A stretch of 24,190 bases of DNA, taken from NCBI GenBank assembly GCA_023415055.1, contig JAEZLZ010000010.1, positions 1 to 24,190 of the forward strand. Direction: 5' to 3'. Both the position numbers and the translations under genes were made by a program. The notes below the pieces were generated by a model, which was given only the letters and a program-made list of their open reading frames with translations, had not been told where the DNA came from and did not search any database. Shown piece by piece: positions 5,659 to 13,264 of this stretch (position 1 is its first letter; every line of letters begins with the position of its first letter). Source of the stretch: Bacillota bacterium. Its GTDB lineage: Bacteria > Bacillota > Clostridia > Lachnospirales > Lachnospiraceae.

Positions 5659-7890
5659 ATGTTTTATAGTAAGAAGTTACGGCAACTTATGGCTAAAGTT
5701 TTTGCGCTGATCCTTTTTACAACTGGCTGCATAAACTACATACCAATGTTTGTAATGACAGCGGACGCAAAAAGTAATACTACGGACTGGATCGGTGTAT
5801 CCAGCAAATATCTTGAGATTGGAACAAAAGGGAAAGATAATTTTGACTTTAATATCAGCAGTAAAGAAATGAAACCGGAGGATGATACGTATTGGTATAT
5901 CAGATCAGGAAAAGGAACACCGAATTGCATTACAATTGATCATAAGACCGGAGTTGTCAAAGCATTGAGCGCAGGTACAGCCTATATTCGGTGTAGGATC
6001 ACCCGTCAGGATAAAGTTATTGCCAGACCGGAAGCAGAAGTAACAGTTTATAATAAAATTACAGAGGTTGCAATTAATAATCTGCCCGCGAATCTAACCA
6101 TAGCAGCCGGTAGAGCGATGGATTTTAACCGCACTATTCTACATACAGCAGCAGGTAAGAGTGCATCATCCAACGCTATCACAAGGTGGGAAGTGGCAGA
6201 GGACAGTGCAGGAGTCGGGACAGTAACGGAGTTTGGGCAGCTTCTGCCCATTCAGGCCGGAGCTTTCAAAATTCGTGCCGTCTGTTTTATCAACCAGAGT
6301 AGCTACGAATTATGGATGAGTAATAAGATCAAGTATGCCTCGCGAATCACTGCCGCAAGCGAATGGGCTACCATCCGGGTAACAGATTCGAAGGGGCAAG
6401 GCTATGCAACTACGCAGGAGGAATTGGAGAAATTACTGAAAGCACCGGGAATTACTGAGATTATCTGTGATGTAGCCAAGTTCAAGGACATCACAGTTCC
6501 TGATGGTGATTTTCGAGATAAAAACATAATTCTTGATGCTCTGACAGAAGAAGCTTCTAATGCATTGGACGCGAATGAAGTCAGTAGCTTAGCCACGACG
6601 AGTGAAATGTATGAGCAGGCACGTAAGAAGCTAGTAAGCATGCAATTGTATACAGGTTCCGATTTGGATCAAGGTTCCGATTTGGATCAAGGTGCTAGAA
6701 TAGGCAAAGTATTATTAAGAGAACAAGGGATTGATTTTGCGCTTAGACTATCGGGTCCCGATCAACTAAAGGAATTGGACCTTATAGAACAAGCAAACGT
6801 TGCAATTACTAGCAATCGGCGGTTTTATCAGTCATTATTGAAATTGATCGGATCTAAAGGAGCGGAAGGAAGTGAAATCAGTACCTCTGTACCGATTGCA
6901 GCTCAGCTAGCTTGTAAGGCTGAGATTGATTTTTTACCTGGCTCAGGGGGATCTGTTGCAGTGATAACTCGGGATATGTTAGAAAATGTATTGCTTCATA
7001 ATTGGAGTGGCAGTTTGATTAGTATGGAGGTGGAGAGATTCCGTATTCCGATTAATAGTGGAAGCCCTCCGCCTACCCTTAACGCCATAACAGATTATTT
7101 AAATAATATGGTTCAAAATACCTTGACTTCATTAAGTAATGAAACACCGAACGTCTCCTCTTCTGTTACTGGTTCTGCGGTCATTGCCGGTCAGAAGCTT
7201 TATAACTCTATTCTAAGTGGAAGCTTCAAGAATTCAAATCAACAAATTGTTCCTGGAAGTATTACTTGGGATCAGCCGGATACTATAGTTACATCAAATC
7301 AATCCTATGCATGGACCTTTACTCCTCAGGAAACAAATAAGTATCATAAGGTAACCGGTAATATGGAAGTAAATATAAGAGAGGCTTCACAAATAATCGC
7401 AGAAGCAGCTGCATTAGTAAACAGCACAACGTTTTTGCCCTTAACACAGGAGAGTAAGACAAGTGTAGATAAGGCAAGAGCAGCTATGAGCGCATCAATT
7501 AAAAATGCGGTTGTTGCAATCAATCCGGAGATCGAGGTTAATACTATCTATATTGATGGTGAATTTACTGCAAAATTGAGTATTGGTGGCAGCGAAATTA
7601 CAGTAAATGTTACGAAGCTCTTTTTTGATCAGCAGGATACGTCCTTAATGCTTCTACCCGACGAAGAGCAATATGTGAAGGCAATAACAGAATCAACCGT
7701 GACAGTAGTCAGTGGGACCTCAATCCGCCAGCTGCGTTCCGCATTCATTGTGAATTATGAATGTTCCATCTTAATCCCACCAGATATCTATCCGGAGGAC
7801 CAGACTGATCCTGTGACTGCAGCGATGTGTATAGATGTTATAGCGGAGGACAATACAACGAGAAAACTCTATACAATCATAATTCAATAG
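5659..7890 (+). CDS. Large secreted protein with bacterial Ig-like domains, function unknown
   Basis: The start at 5659 is chosen because AAGGAGG lies just before it and the product then begins with a signal peptide (MFYSKKLRQLMAKVFALILF), with a likely signal peptidase site after TADA near residue 35; the in-frame ATG at 5617 has no such site. The 743-residue protein has a Big_2-like segment (about 40-135, with DHKTGVVKALSAGTAYIRC). A second beta-domain at about 505-574 resembles repeats common in surface proteins (GQKLYNSILSG...SYAWTFTPQETNKYHKVTG), and the tail from about 625 ends in the Ig/cadherin-like pattern TTRKLYTIIIQ. No catalytic motif, sortase signal or cell-wall-binding repeat is visible. 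An exact 18-bp tandem duplication (6655-6690) gives GSDLDQ twice. Probably an exported surface or matrix protein. It follows the cyclic di-GMP gene but has its own promoter. Confidence 0.75.
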   Translation: MFYSKKLRQLMAKVFALILFTTGCINYIPMFVMTADAKSNTTDWIGVSSKYLEIGTKGKDNFDFNISSKEMKPEDDTYWYIRSGKGTPNCITIDHKTGVVKALSAGTAYIRCRITRQDKVIARPEAEVTVYNKITEVAINNLPANLTIAAGRAMDFNRTILHTAAGKSASSNAITRWEVAEDSAGVGTVTEFGQLLPIQAGAFKIRAVCFINQSSYELWMSNKIKYASRITAASEWATIRVTDSKGQGYATTQEELEKLLKAPGITEIICDVAKFKDITVPDGDFRDKNIILDALTEEASNALDANEVSSLATTSEMYEQARKKLVSMQLYTGSDLDQGSDLDQGARIGKVLLREQGIDFALRLSGPDQLKELDLIEQANVAITSNRRFYQSLLKLIGSKGAEGSEISTSVPIAAQLACKAEIDFLPGSGGSVAVITRDMLENVLLHNWSGSLISMEVERFRIPINSGSPPPTLNAITDYLNNMVQNTLTSLSNETPNVSSSVTGSAVIAGQKLYNSILSGSFKNSNQQIVPGSITWDQPDTIVTSNQSYAWTFTPQETNKYHKVTGNMEVNIREASQIIAEAAALVNSTTFLPLTQESKTSVDKARAAMSASIKNAVVAINPEIEVNTIYIDGEFTAKLSIGGSEITVNVTKLFFDQQDTSLMLLPDEEQYVKAITESTVTVVSGTSIRQLRSAFIVNYECSILIPPDIYPEDQTDPVTAAMCIDVIAEDNTTRKLYTIIIQ
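6655..6690 (+). repeat. 18-bp in-frame tandem duplication in the Ig-like protein gene
   Basis: GGTTCCGATTTGGATCAA occurs twice back to back (6655-6672, 6673-6690), adding one extra GSDLDQ unit at residues 333-344. The copies are identical, which suggests a recent slippage event. Confidence 0.95.
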
Positions 7891-7959
7891 TAAGGATAGA
7901 ATAACGCCCCTGGAAATTGTCGAGATATGACTCATGTTATTGTCGATCTGTTTCGTAGC

Positions 7960-7976
7960 AGAGGGAGTGTCCCTCT
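7960..7976 (+). other. Perfect short hairpin downstream of the Ig-like gene
   Basis: AGAGGGA 7960-7966 and TCCCTCT 7970-7976 form a perfect seven-pair stem with a GTG loop. No T-run follows, so it is at best a weak terminator or mRNA 3'-end structure. The rest of the spacer up to the glpP promoter shows nothing recognisable. Confidence 0.5.
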
Positions 7977-8034
7977 TAAGACTAGAAATTTTATTTGATT
8001 AAATTCCAATTCCTGAATAATTCCGCAAACTATA

Positions 8035-8063
8035 TTGATATACTTCGGTAAGAAAGCTATAAT
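8035..8063 (+). promoter_or_regulatory. Promoter for glpP
   Basis: TTGATA 8035-8040 and TATAAT 8058-8063, exactly 17 bp apart; transcription would begin near 8070, giving an untranslated leader of about 75 nt before the preferred start at 8147. Confidence 0.75.
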
Positions 8064-8146
8064 TAGGGAAAGGATATGGAAGCGGTATGCTTCGCATTAA
8101 CTATTGGTACTGTATTTATCCTGAAACTTCCCGGAGGCTTGATGAT

Positions 8147-8713
8147 ATGCATAAAAGGTTTGTGAGTGCAATGGAGGAATGTCCGATTATAGCGGCAATT
8201 AAAGATATGGATGGCTTGAGCAGATGCTTGGAATCGGATAGCAATATTGTCTTTGTATTGTTCGGAGATGTCTGTACGATATCTCATATTGTAAAAACAA
8301 TCAAGGATACCGGAAGAATTGTCATTGTACATATTGATTTAATTAACGGTCTTAGTTCCAAAGAAGTATCGGTGGATTTTATTAAGAAAAATACGGAAGC
8401 AGATGGTATTATATCAACGAAGGTCGGCTTGATCAAAAGAGCGAAGGAATTGGGCTTGTATACTATCTTACGTTTCTTTATCATCGATTCCATGGCATTT
8501 GAGAACATCAGAAAACAAAGTGAGCAGGTGAAACCGGATTATATCGAGATACTGCCGGGTGTGATGCCTAAGATTATAAGCAAAATCAAGGAGATAAGTT
8601 CGGTTCCGATCATTGCAGGCGGTCTTATCTCAGATAAAGAGGATGTGCTCGTCGCTTTATCCGGAGGAGCAGTGTCGATATCCACTACGAATCAAAATGT
8701 CTGGTTTATGTAA
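8147..8713 (+). CDS. glpP: Glycerol-3-phosphate-responsive antiterminator GlpP
   Basis: In Bacillus, GlpP binds glycerol 3-phosphate and then the leader mRNA of glp genes, preventing termination and stabilising the transcript. The product here shows the family signatures: PIIAAIKDMDGL near the N-terminus, VIVHIDLINGLSSKE, DGIISTK, the YIEILPGVMPKII motif and the phosphate-binding-type IIAGGLISDKEDV and GGAVSISTTNQNVW at the end. The start at 8147 is preferred because GGAGG (8133-8137) lies nine bases before it and the resulting 188 residues match the family length; an in-frame ATG at 8087 would add 20 unrelated residues. Its probable target, the leader with a terminator ahead of the G3P oxidase gene, follows immediately, with a separate promoter. 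Confidence 0.9.
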   Translation: MHKRFVSAMEECPIIAAIKDMDGLSRCLESDSNIVFVLFGDVCTISHIVKTIKDTGRIVIVHIDLINGLSSKEVSVDFIKKNTEADGIISTKVGLIKRAKELGLYTILRFFIIDSMAFENIRKQSEQVKPDYIEILPGVMPKIISKIKEISSVPIIAGGLISDKEDVLVALSGGAVSISTTNQNVWFM

Positions 8714-8730
8714 CAGTTTATAAATTATTG

Positions 8731-8759
8731 TTGCGAAAGAGTGAAAAATCTGGTAATAT
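8731..8759 (+). promoter_or_regulatory. Promoter for the glp operon
   Basis: TTGCGA 8731-8736 and TAATAT 8754-8759 with a 17-bp spacer, placed 17 bp after glpP and upstream of the structured leader. Confidence 0.6.
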
Positions 8760-8770
8760 TAAGATAGTAG

Positions 8771-8801
8771 ATGAGACAGTGAGATATCAGTACTGCTTCA
8801 T
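8771..8801 (+). promoter_or_regulatory. 5' leader stem-loop, candidate GlpP target
   Basis: ATGAGACAGT 8771-8780 pairs with ACTGCTTCAT 8792-8801 (nine of ten positions including one G-T pair) across an 11-base loop. ATGAGAC is repeated at 8825-8831, just before the terminator, so the TCAT arm could pair with either copy. That arrangement would suit a switch controlled by GlpP, but the exact binding site is inferred. Confidence 0.5.
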
Positions 8802-8835
8802 TAAATTAATTAAATATTGAATGCATGAGACTTAG

Positions 8836-8887
8836 AGCCAAGCAGAAAAATACCATAGATTATGGTGTTGTTTGTTTGGCTTTTTTT
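8836..8887 (+). terminator. Leader terminator ahead of the G3P oxidase gene
   Basis: AGCCAA 8836-8841 pairs with TTGGCT 8876-8881, with a further inner ACCATA 8852-8857 / TATGGT stem, followed by seven T ending at 8887. The start codon is only 23 bp downstream, so this is a conditional terminator within a leader, as expected for GlpP-controlled antitermination. Confidence 0.8.
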
Positions 8888-8910
8888 ATGTGCAAAAAAG
8901 GAGAGTTAGC

Positions 8911-10374
8911 ATGTATGATGTAATCATTATCGGTGCAGGTGTAATCGGAAGTGCCATTGCCAATGAGCTGATGCGGTGTGACAGAAAGGTTGCGGTTCTG
9001 GAAAAGGGCTTGGATGTGTGTGAAGGGACCTCAAAGGCAAACAGTGCTATTATTCATGCGGGTTTTGACGCCACCCCGGGAAGTCTGAAAGCGAAGCTGA
9101 ACGTTGAAGGAAACAGTATGATGGAGGAATTATCAAAGGAGCTTGATTTCTCGTTTCGAAGAAACGGTTCTCTTGTTCTATGCTTTCGGGAAGAGGAAAA
9201 GGATCGCTTAGAGAAGCTTTATGAGAAGGGAATCAAAAACGGCGTTCCTTTGCTGCAGCTTCTGACCGGAGATGAAGCAAGAAAGCTGGAGCCGAATCTT
9301 TCAAAAACCGTCGTAGCGGCACTATATGCTCCTACAGGGGGGATTGTATGTCCTTTCGGACTTACCATTGCGATGGCTGAGAATGCATCTGTGAATGGAG
9401 CGGATTTTATCTTCGGATCGGAAGTAACAGCAATCGATAAGCAGGAAGGCGGTTATCTTCTTCACACATCAAATGGCAATTATGAAAGCCAAATCGTGAT
9501 CAATGCAGCAGGTGTTTATGCAGATAAATTACACAATATGGTCAGTGAAAATAAAATGACGTTAATCGCAAGAAGGGGAGAATACTGCTTGTATGACAAA
9601 CAAGCAGGAGGCTTTGTATCAAGAACTATTTTCCAACCTCCGACGCAGTACGGGAAAGGCGTGCTAATCACGCCTACCATTCACGGGAATCTTCTGATCG
9701 GGCCTAACGCAGAGGATATCATGGATAAGGAAGGACTGAATACAACAGAGAGGGGACTGGAGGAAATTTTAATGAAGGCAGCACTCAGTGTGAACGATCT
9801 TCCTCCGAAACGTCAGATTATTACATCCTTTGCTGGGCTTCGTGCACATGAGGAAAAGGATGATTTCATTATTCAGGAAGTGGAAGACGCAAGGGGCTTT
9901 ATCGATGTCGCAGGCATTGAGTCCCCGGGATTATCCAGTGCCCCCGCCATTGGCAGAATGGTTGCAGAGATGGTGAATGAGATAGCGCCTGCGAAAAAGA
10001 AGGAGGACTATATAAGCCGAAGAACCGGAATCAGAAGTATGGCCTCAGCCACTGTGGAGGAACAGAAGAAAATGATCAGTGAAAATCCTGCCTATGCCAA
10101 CGTTATCTGTCGATGCGAAATGGTGACGGAAGGAGAAATCCTGGATGCGATTCACCGGCCCTTAGGTGCCAGAACCCTTGACGGCATAAAGCGTCGTACC
10201 CGTGCCGGCTCGGGAAGATGCCAGGCGGGATTCTGCCTGCCAAAAACAATGGAGCTTCTTGCAAGAGAATGGAAGGTGGATGTGGAAGCAATCGTAAAGT
10301 CGGGCGAAAACTCTCAGTATTTGACCGGATATAATAAGCAGGAGAAGGAAGGGGGGTTCCATCATGAAATATGA
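8911..10374 (+). CDS. glpA: FAD-dependent glycerol-3-phosphate dehydrogenase/oxidase with BFD-like [2Fe-2S] domain (GlpA-type)
   Basis: Oxidises glycerol 3-phosphate to dihydroxyacetone phosphate. A DAO-type FAD domain begins with YDVIIIGAGVIGSAIA and includes SKANSAIIHAGFD (about residues 40-55) and the RAHEEKDDFIIQE segment. A C-terminal BFD-like Fe-S domain carries four cysteines, C400-x-C402 and C437-x4-C442 (CRCEMVTEGEIL...GRCQAGFC). The 487-residue length fits this two-domain clostridial form rather than the longer GlpD. The ATG at 8911 is chosen because AAGGAG precedes it; the frame is open further upstream only through the terminator. The gene overlaps the next by 11 bp, implying translational coupling. 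Transcription is probably controlled by GlpP through the leader. The exact electron acceptor is not visible. Confidence 0.9.
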   Translation: MYDVIIIGAGVIGSAIANELMRCDRKVAVLEKGLDVCEGTSKANSAIIHAGFDATPGSLKAKLNVEGNSMMEELSKELDFSFRRNGSLVLCFREEEKDRLEKLYEKGIKNGVPLLQLLTGDEARKLEPNLSKTVVAALYAPTGGIVCPFGLTIAMAENASVNGADFIFGSEVTAIDKQEGGYLLHTSNGNYESQIVINAAGVYADKLHNMVSENKMTLIARRGEYCLYDKQAGGFVSRTIFQPPTQYGKGVLITPTIHGNLLIGPNAEDIMDKEGLNTTERGLEEILMKAALSVNDLPPKRQIITSFAGLRAHEEKDDFIIQEVEDARGFIDVAGIESPGLSSAPAIGRMVAEMVNEIAPAKKKEDYISRRTGIRSMASATVEEQKKMISENPAYANVICRCEMVTEGEILDAIHRPLGARTLDGIKRRTRAGSGRCQAGFCLPKTMELLAREWKVDVEAIVKSGENSQYLTGYNKQEKEGGFHHEI

Positions 10375-11665
10375 TATTGCAATCATCGGGGGCGGCCCGG
10401 CTGGACTTGCAGCGGCACTTGCTGCAAAGGAGCACGGAGCGGATAAAGTGTTAATAATCGAACGGGATAAGGAGCTGGGTGGCATTCTGAATCAGTGCAT
10501 TCATAATGGCTTCGGACTTCATACCTTTAAGGAGGAGCTGACCGGACCGGAATATGCAGAAAGATATATTAAAAAAGTAAAAGAATCGGATATCCTTTAT
10601 CTTCTTAATACCATGGCGGTTGACATCAGTCACAGTGAGACAGGGAATGAGAATGAAGGGATGCTTTCACTGTTTACGATCACTCTCATGAATAAGACGG
10701 ATGGACTCTTTCAAATTGAGGCAGCTTCCGTAATTCTTGCAATGGGATGCCGGGAACGACCGAGAGGAGCCTTGAATATCCCCGGATACCGACCTGCCGG
10801 TATCTATTCTGCCGGTACCGCCCAGCATTTTATTAATATCGAAGGCAGAATGCCGGGAAAAGAAGTAGTAATTCTTGGGTCCGGAGATATCGGACTGATT
10901 ATGGCAAGGCGTATGACTCTGGAGGGCGCTAAGGTAAAGCTGGTCGCAGAGGTGATGCCATACTCAGGAGGCTTAAAACGAAATATTGTACAGTGTCTTG
11001 ATGACTTTGGAATTCCACTAAAGCTTAGTCATACAGTGGTTGACATCGAGGGTAAGGAGAGGGTAAAGGGAGTCACAATAGCAAAAGTAGATGAGAATCT
11101 AAAACCAATTCCCGGCACTCAGGAATATATTGAATGTGACACGCTGTTGCTCTCGGTCGGCTTGATTCCGGAAAATGAACTTTCTGTAAAATTGGGAATC
11201 ACACTGAATCCGGTTACTTCCGGTCCGTTTGTAGACGAGAGTCTGCAGACAAATATTCCGGGTGTATTTGCCTGCGGCAATGTACTTCACGTACATGATC
11301 TGGTTGATTATGTATCCCAGGAGGCTATGACTGCCGGTCAAAACGCTGCAGCCTATGTCAGAGGAAATCTTAAACGCGATTCGAAGCTGGTCGATATCAA
11401 ACCGGATTATGGCATTCGTTATACAGTGCCGTCCTTTATTGATCCGGTACGAATGCCGGAGGAGTTACTGGTGCGATTTCGTGTAAGCGAGTCATTCTCT
11501 CAGGTGAAATTATGCACGTATTATAATGAAAAGCTTGTAAAAACAATGAAAAAGCGTGTGATGGCACCGGGCGAGATGGAAGAAATCCGACTGAAAAAGG
11601 CCGATCTGCTTCAATTCAAAGATTTACAACAAATACGCATCGTGATTGAAAAGGAGGATGCTTGA
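10364..11665 (+). CDS. FAD/NAD(P)-dependent oxidoreductase, GlpB-like partner of the G3P oxidase
   Basis: A pyridine nucleotide-disulfide-type flavoprotein of 433 residues. It starts with the FAD-binding motif YDIAIIGGGPAGLAAALAA, has a central NAD-binding motif GSGDIGLIMARRM near residue 170 and the C-terminal FAD motif NIPGVFACGNVLHVHDLVD near residue 305. In many clostridia this gene lies between the BFD-containing G3P oxidase and the DUF1667 gene and is thought to pass electrons from G3P to NAD or another carrier, the role filled by GlpB in other bacteria. It overlaps the upstream gene, and GGGGGG-type pairing just before the ATG (GAAGGGGGG) serves as ribosome-binding site. The partner role rests on gene context. 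Confidence 0.85.
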   Translation: MKYDIAIIGGGPAGLAAALAAKEHGADKVLIIERDKELGGILNQCIHNGFGLHTFKEELTGPEYAERYIKKVKESDILYLLNTMAVDISHSETGNENEGMLSLFTITLMNKTDGLFQIEAASVILAMGCRERPRGALNIPGYRPAGIYSAGTAQHFINIEGRMPGKEVVILGSGDIGLIMARRMTLEGAKVKLVAEVMPYSGGLKRNIVQCLDDFGIPLKLSHTVVDIEGKERVKGVTIAKVDENLKPIPGTQEYIECDTLLLSVGLIPENELSVKLGITLNPVTSGPFVDESLQTNIPGVFACGNVLHVHDLVDYVSQEAMTAGQNAAAYVRGNLKRDSKLVDIKPDYGIRYTVPSFIDPVRMPEELLVRFRVSESFSQVKLCTYYNEKLVKTMKKRVMAPGEMEEIRLKKADLLQFKDLQQIRIVIEKEDA

Positions 11666-11666
11666 T

Positions 11667-12026
11667 ATGGAAAAGAAGGAAATGATCTGTATTTGCTGCC
11701 CACTGGGCTGCAGACTTAACGTAACCATGGAAGAGGAAAGGGTAATCGATGTGACGGGAAATTCCTGCCCCAGAGGAAGCTCCTATGCAATAGCTGAGGT
11801 AACTGATCCAAGAAGAATTGTCACATCCACAGTACGGGTAAAGGGGTGTAGTACCCCATTGGTATCGGTGAAGACGAGAGATGGTATCCCGAAGCAGAAA
11901 ATGATGCAGTGCATAGAGGAATTATCTTCCGTAGAGCTGCAAGCGCCAGTTAAAACCGGAGATGTGGTCAAAGCTGATATTGCCGGGACGGGTATCGATG
12001 TTATTGCGACCAAGAATATTGCTTGA
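11667..12026 (+). CDS. DUF1667 small cysteine-rich protein of the glycerol-3-phosphate operon
   Basis: A 119-residue protein with the N-terminal cysteine cluster CICCPLGCRLNV and a later NSCPRGSSYA, the pattern of DUF1667, which resembles the Fe-S-binding start of molybdopterin oxidoreductases and probably holds an Fe-S cluster or metal. It commonly accompanies the preceding two genes, so a role as electron-transfer subunit of the G3P-oxidising complex is likely but unproven. AAGGAGG at 11651-11657 lies nine bases before the ATG at 11667; the in-frame ATG at 11646 would lie upstream of that site and is rejected. The start is one base after the previous stop, so the two are translationally coupled. 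The second half (VSVKTRDGIPK...VIATKNIA) is the usual C-terminal part. Confidence 0.85.
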   Translation: MEKKEMICICCPLGCRLNVTMEEERVIDVTGNSCPRGSSYAIAEVTDPRRIVTSTVRVKGCSTPLVSVKTRDGIPKQKMMQCIEELSSVELQAPVKTGDVVKADIAGTGIDVIATKNIA

Positions 12027-12136
12027 GAAGAAAAGGTTATGCTTAAAAATATATATAATCTAATTCTAACGAATTAATTATGTATATTAATTAGGCAGAG
12101 GGATTGCTAATGTTAAATAAAGAAGGGAAGAAAATC

Positions 12137-12880
12137 ATGAAAGTAATTGCACATCGAGGCTATAGTGGTCAATATCCCGAAAATACTATGCTTGCTTATG
12201 AAAAAGCAGTGGAAGCAGGCTGTGATGAGATTGAGATTGATGTACAAATGACAAAAGACGGAGTTCTAGTCATGCTCCATGATGAAAACGTGGAGAATAT
12301 AACGAATGGAAAAGGATATATTAAGGATTTAACTTATAAGGAACTACGACAGTTTAATGTGGATGCGAAGTATGGGGATAAATTCGGCTTTAATCCGATA
12401 CCAAGTCTGGAAGAATATCTGGATTGGGTTCGGAAACAGGATGTAACCACTAATATTGAATTAAAAAACCGGAAGTATTATTATCCCGGTTTGGAGGAAA
12501 AGACGCTGGAGCTGATAAAAAAATACAGATTAGCGGACCGGGTGATGTTCTCTTCCTTCAATCACATGTCTCTACTCAAATGTAAGCAGTTGGCTCCTGG
12601 TATTGAATGTGGAATTTTAGTCGGAAAGCCGGAAATCTGGAATGCAGGATACTTTGCCATGGAATATCAATTGGAATGCTACCATCCGGATATCATCAGC
12701 CTTACCAAGGAGACCGTAGATAATTGTAAGGAAAACGGTATTAAGGTAAATGTGTGGACAATAAATGGCATGGATGAATTGCAAAAGATGTATTCCTGGG
12801 GATGCGATGGGGTTATAACTAATTACCCCGATATCTGCAAGGCCTGGCTAGACAAGACTTCAGGTAAAGAACATTTATAA
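12137..12880 (+). CDS. Glycerophosphodiester phosphodiesterase
   Basis: Hydrolyses glycerophosphodiesters to an alcohol and sn-glycerol 3-phosphate, supplying the substrate of the upstream oxidase. The TIM-barrel signature is complete: IAHRGYSGQYPENTMLAY with catalytic H6 and R7, the metal ligands in DEIEIDVQMTKDGVLVMLHDE including the second catalytic histidine, and later VMFSSFNHMSLL, VNVWTINGMDELQKM and GVITNYPD. About 247 residues, normal for the cytoplasmic type, and no signal peptide is present. The start at 12137 gives the usual MKVIAHRG beginning; ATG 12110 with GAGGG before it is an equally plausible start adding nine residues. It follows DUF1667 after a 110-bp AT-rich gap without a clear promoter and is closed by a terminator. 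Confidence 0.93.
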   Translation: MKVIAHRGYSGQYPENTMLAYEKAVEAGCDEIEIDVQMTKDGVLVMLHDENVENITNGKGYIKDLTYKELRQFNVDAKYGDKFGFNPIPSLEEYLDWVRKQDVTTNIELKNRKYYYPGLEEKTLELIKKYRLADRVMFSSFNHMSLLKCKQLAPGIECGILVGKPEIWNAGYFAMEYQLECYHPDIISLTKETVDNCKENGIKVNVWTINGMDELQKMYSWGCDGVITNYPDICKAWLDKTSGKEHL

Positions 12881-12934
12881 TGCCTCCCACAAAGCATCTT
12901 TTATTCATAAGATGAGACAATGTAGAGTGACAAG

Positions 12935-12969
12935 ACTCCCGGATTTCATAGTAAATTTGGGAGTTTTTT
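12935..12969 (+). terminator. Terminator closing the glp operon
   Basis: ACTCCC...ATTT (from 12935) pairs with AAAT...GGGAGT (to 12964) around a small loop with one internal mismatch zone, followed by six T ending at 12969. Confidence 0.88.
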
Positions 12970-13034
12970 GATACATAACCAAAATTAAGTGAAAATATGC
13001 ATTAATATACAAATAATTCCTGATTATGGTCAAG

Positions 13035-13063
13035 TAGACTTATTCAATTTTATATGGTATAGT
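13035..13063 (+). promoter_or_regulatory. Putative promoter for the two-component system
   Basis: TAGACT 13035-13040 and TATAGT 13058-13063 separated by 17 bp. It would give a leader of about 195 nt containing a perfect TCGTCA/TGACGA hairpin (13097-13102 with 13106-13111). Otherwise the 12970-13264 spacer shows nothing recognisable. Confidence 0.45.
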
Positions 13064-13264
13064 TTACTTAAAAGCAAAGGGAATTTCTTGATTTAATCGT
13101 CATTTTGACGAAGAAAAGTGCTTTGAAAGAGTTGCATGATAATGGTTAGGCGGAGATTTCAGTCGAGTGTTTTAATATGATACGATTGATTTTGCATAAT
13201 AATACAGTTCTGCTTATGCGTCTGCTTTTGAAGAAATAGGAGAGGAGGTAGGTCAGGAGTTTTC

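Noticed and set aside
8087..8146. Earlier ATG for glpP
   Set aside because: It would add 20 residues unlike known GlpP and sits close to the predicted transcript start; GGAGG is well spaced for 8147.
8872..8910. Earlier start for the G3P oxidase
   Set aside because: It lies inside the right arm and T-run of the leader terminator; the flavin motif and AAGGAG fit 8911.
10103..10485. Minus-strand frames over the glpA/glpB-like junction
   Set aside because: Two overlapping antisense frames without ribosome-binding sites or protein features, over well-supported genes.
12911..12920. GATGAGACAA near the glp terminator as a second GlpP site
   Set aside because: It resembles GATGAGACAG in the leader, but it lacks the pairing arm and lies at the 3' end of the operon; likely chance.
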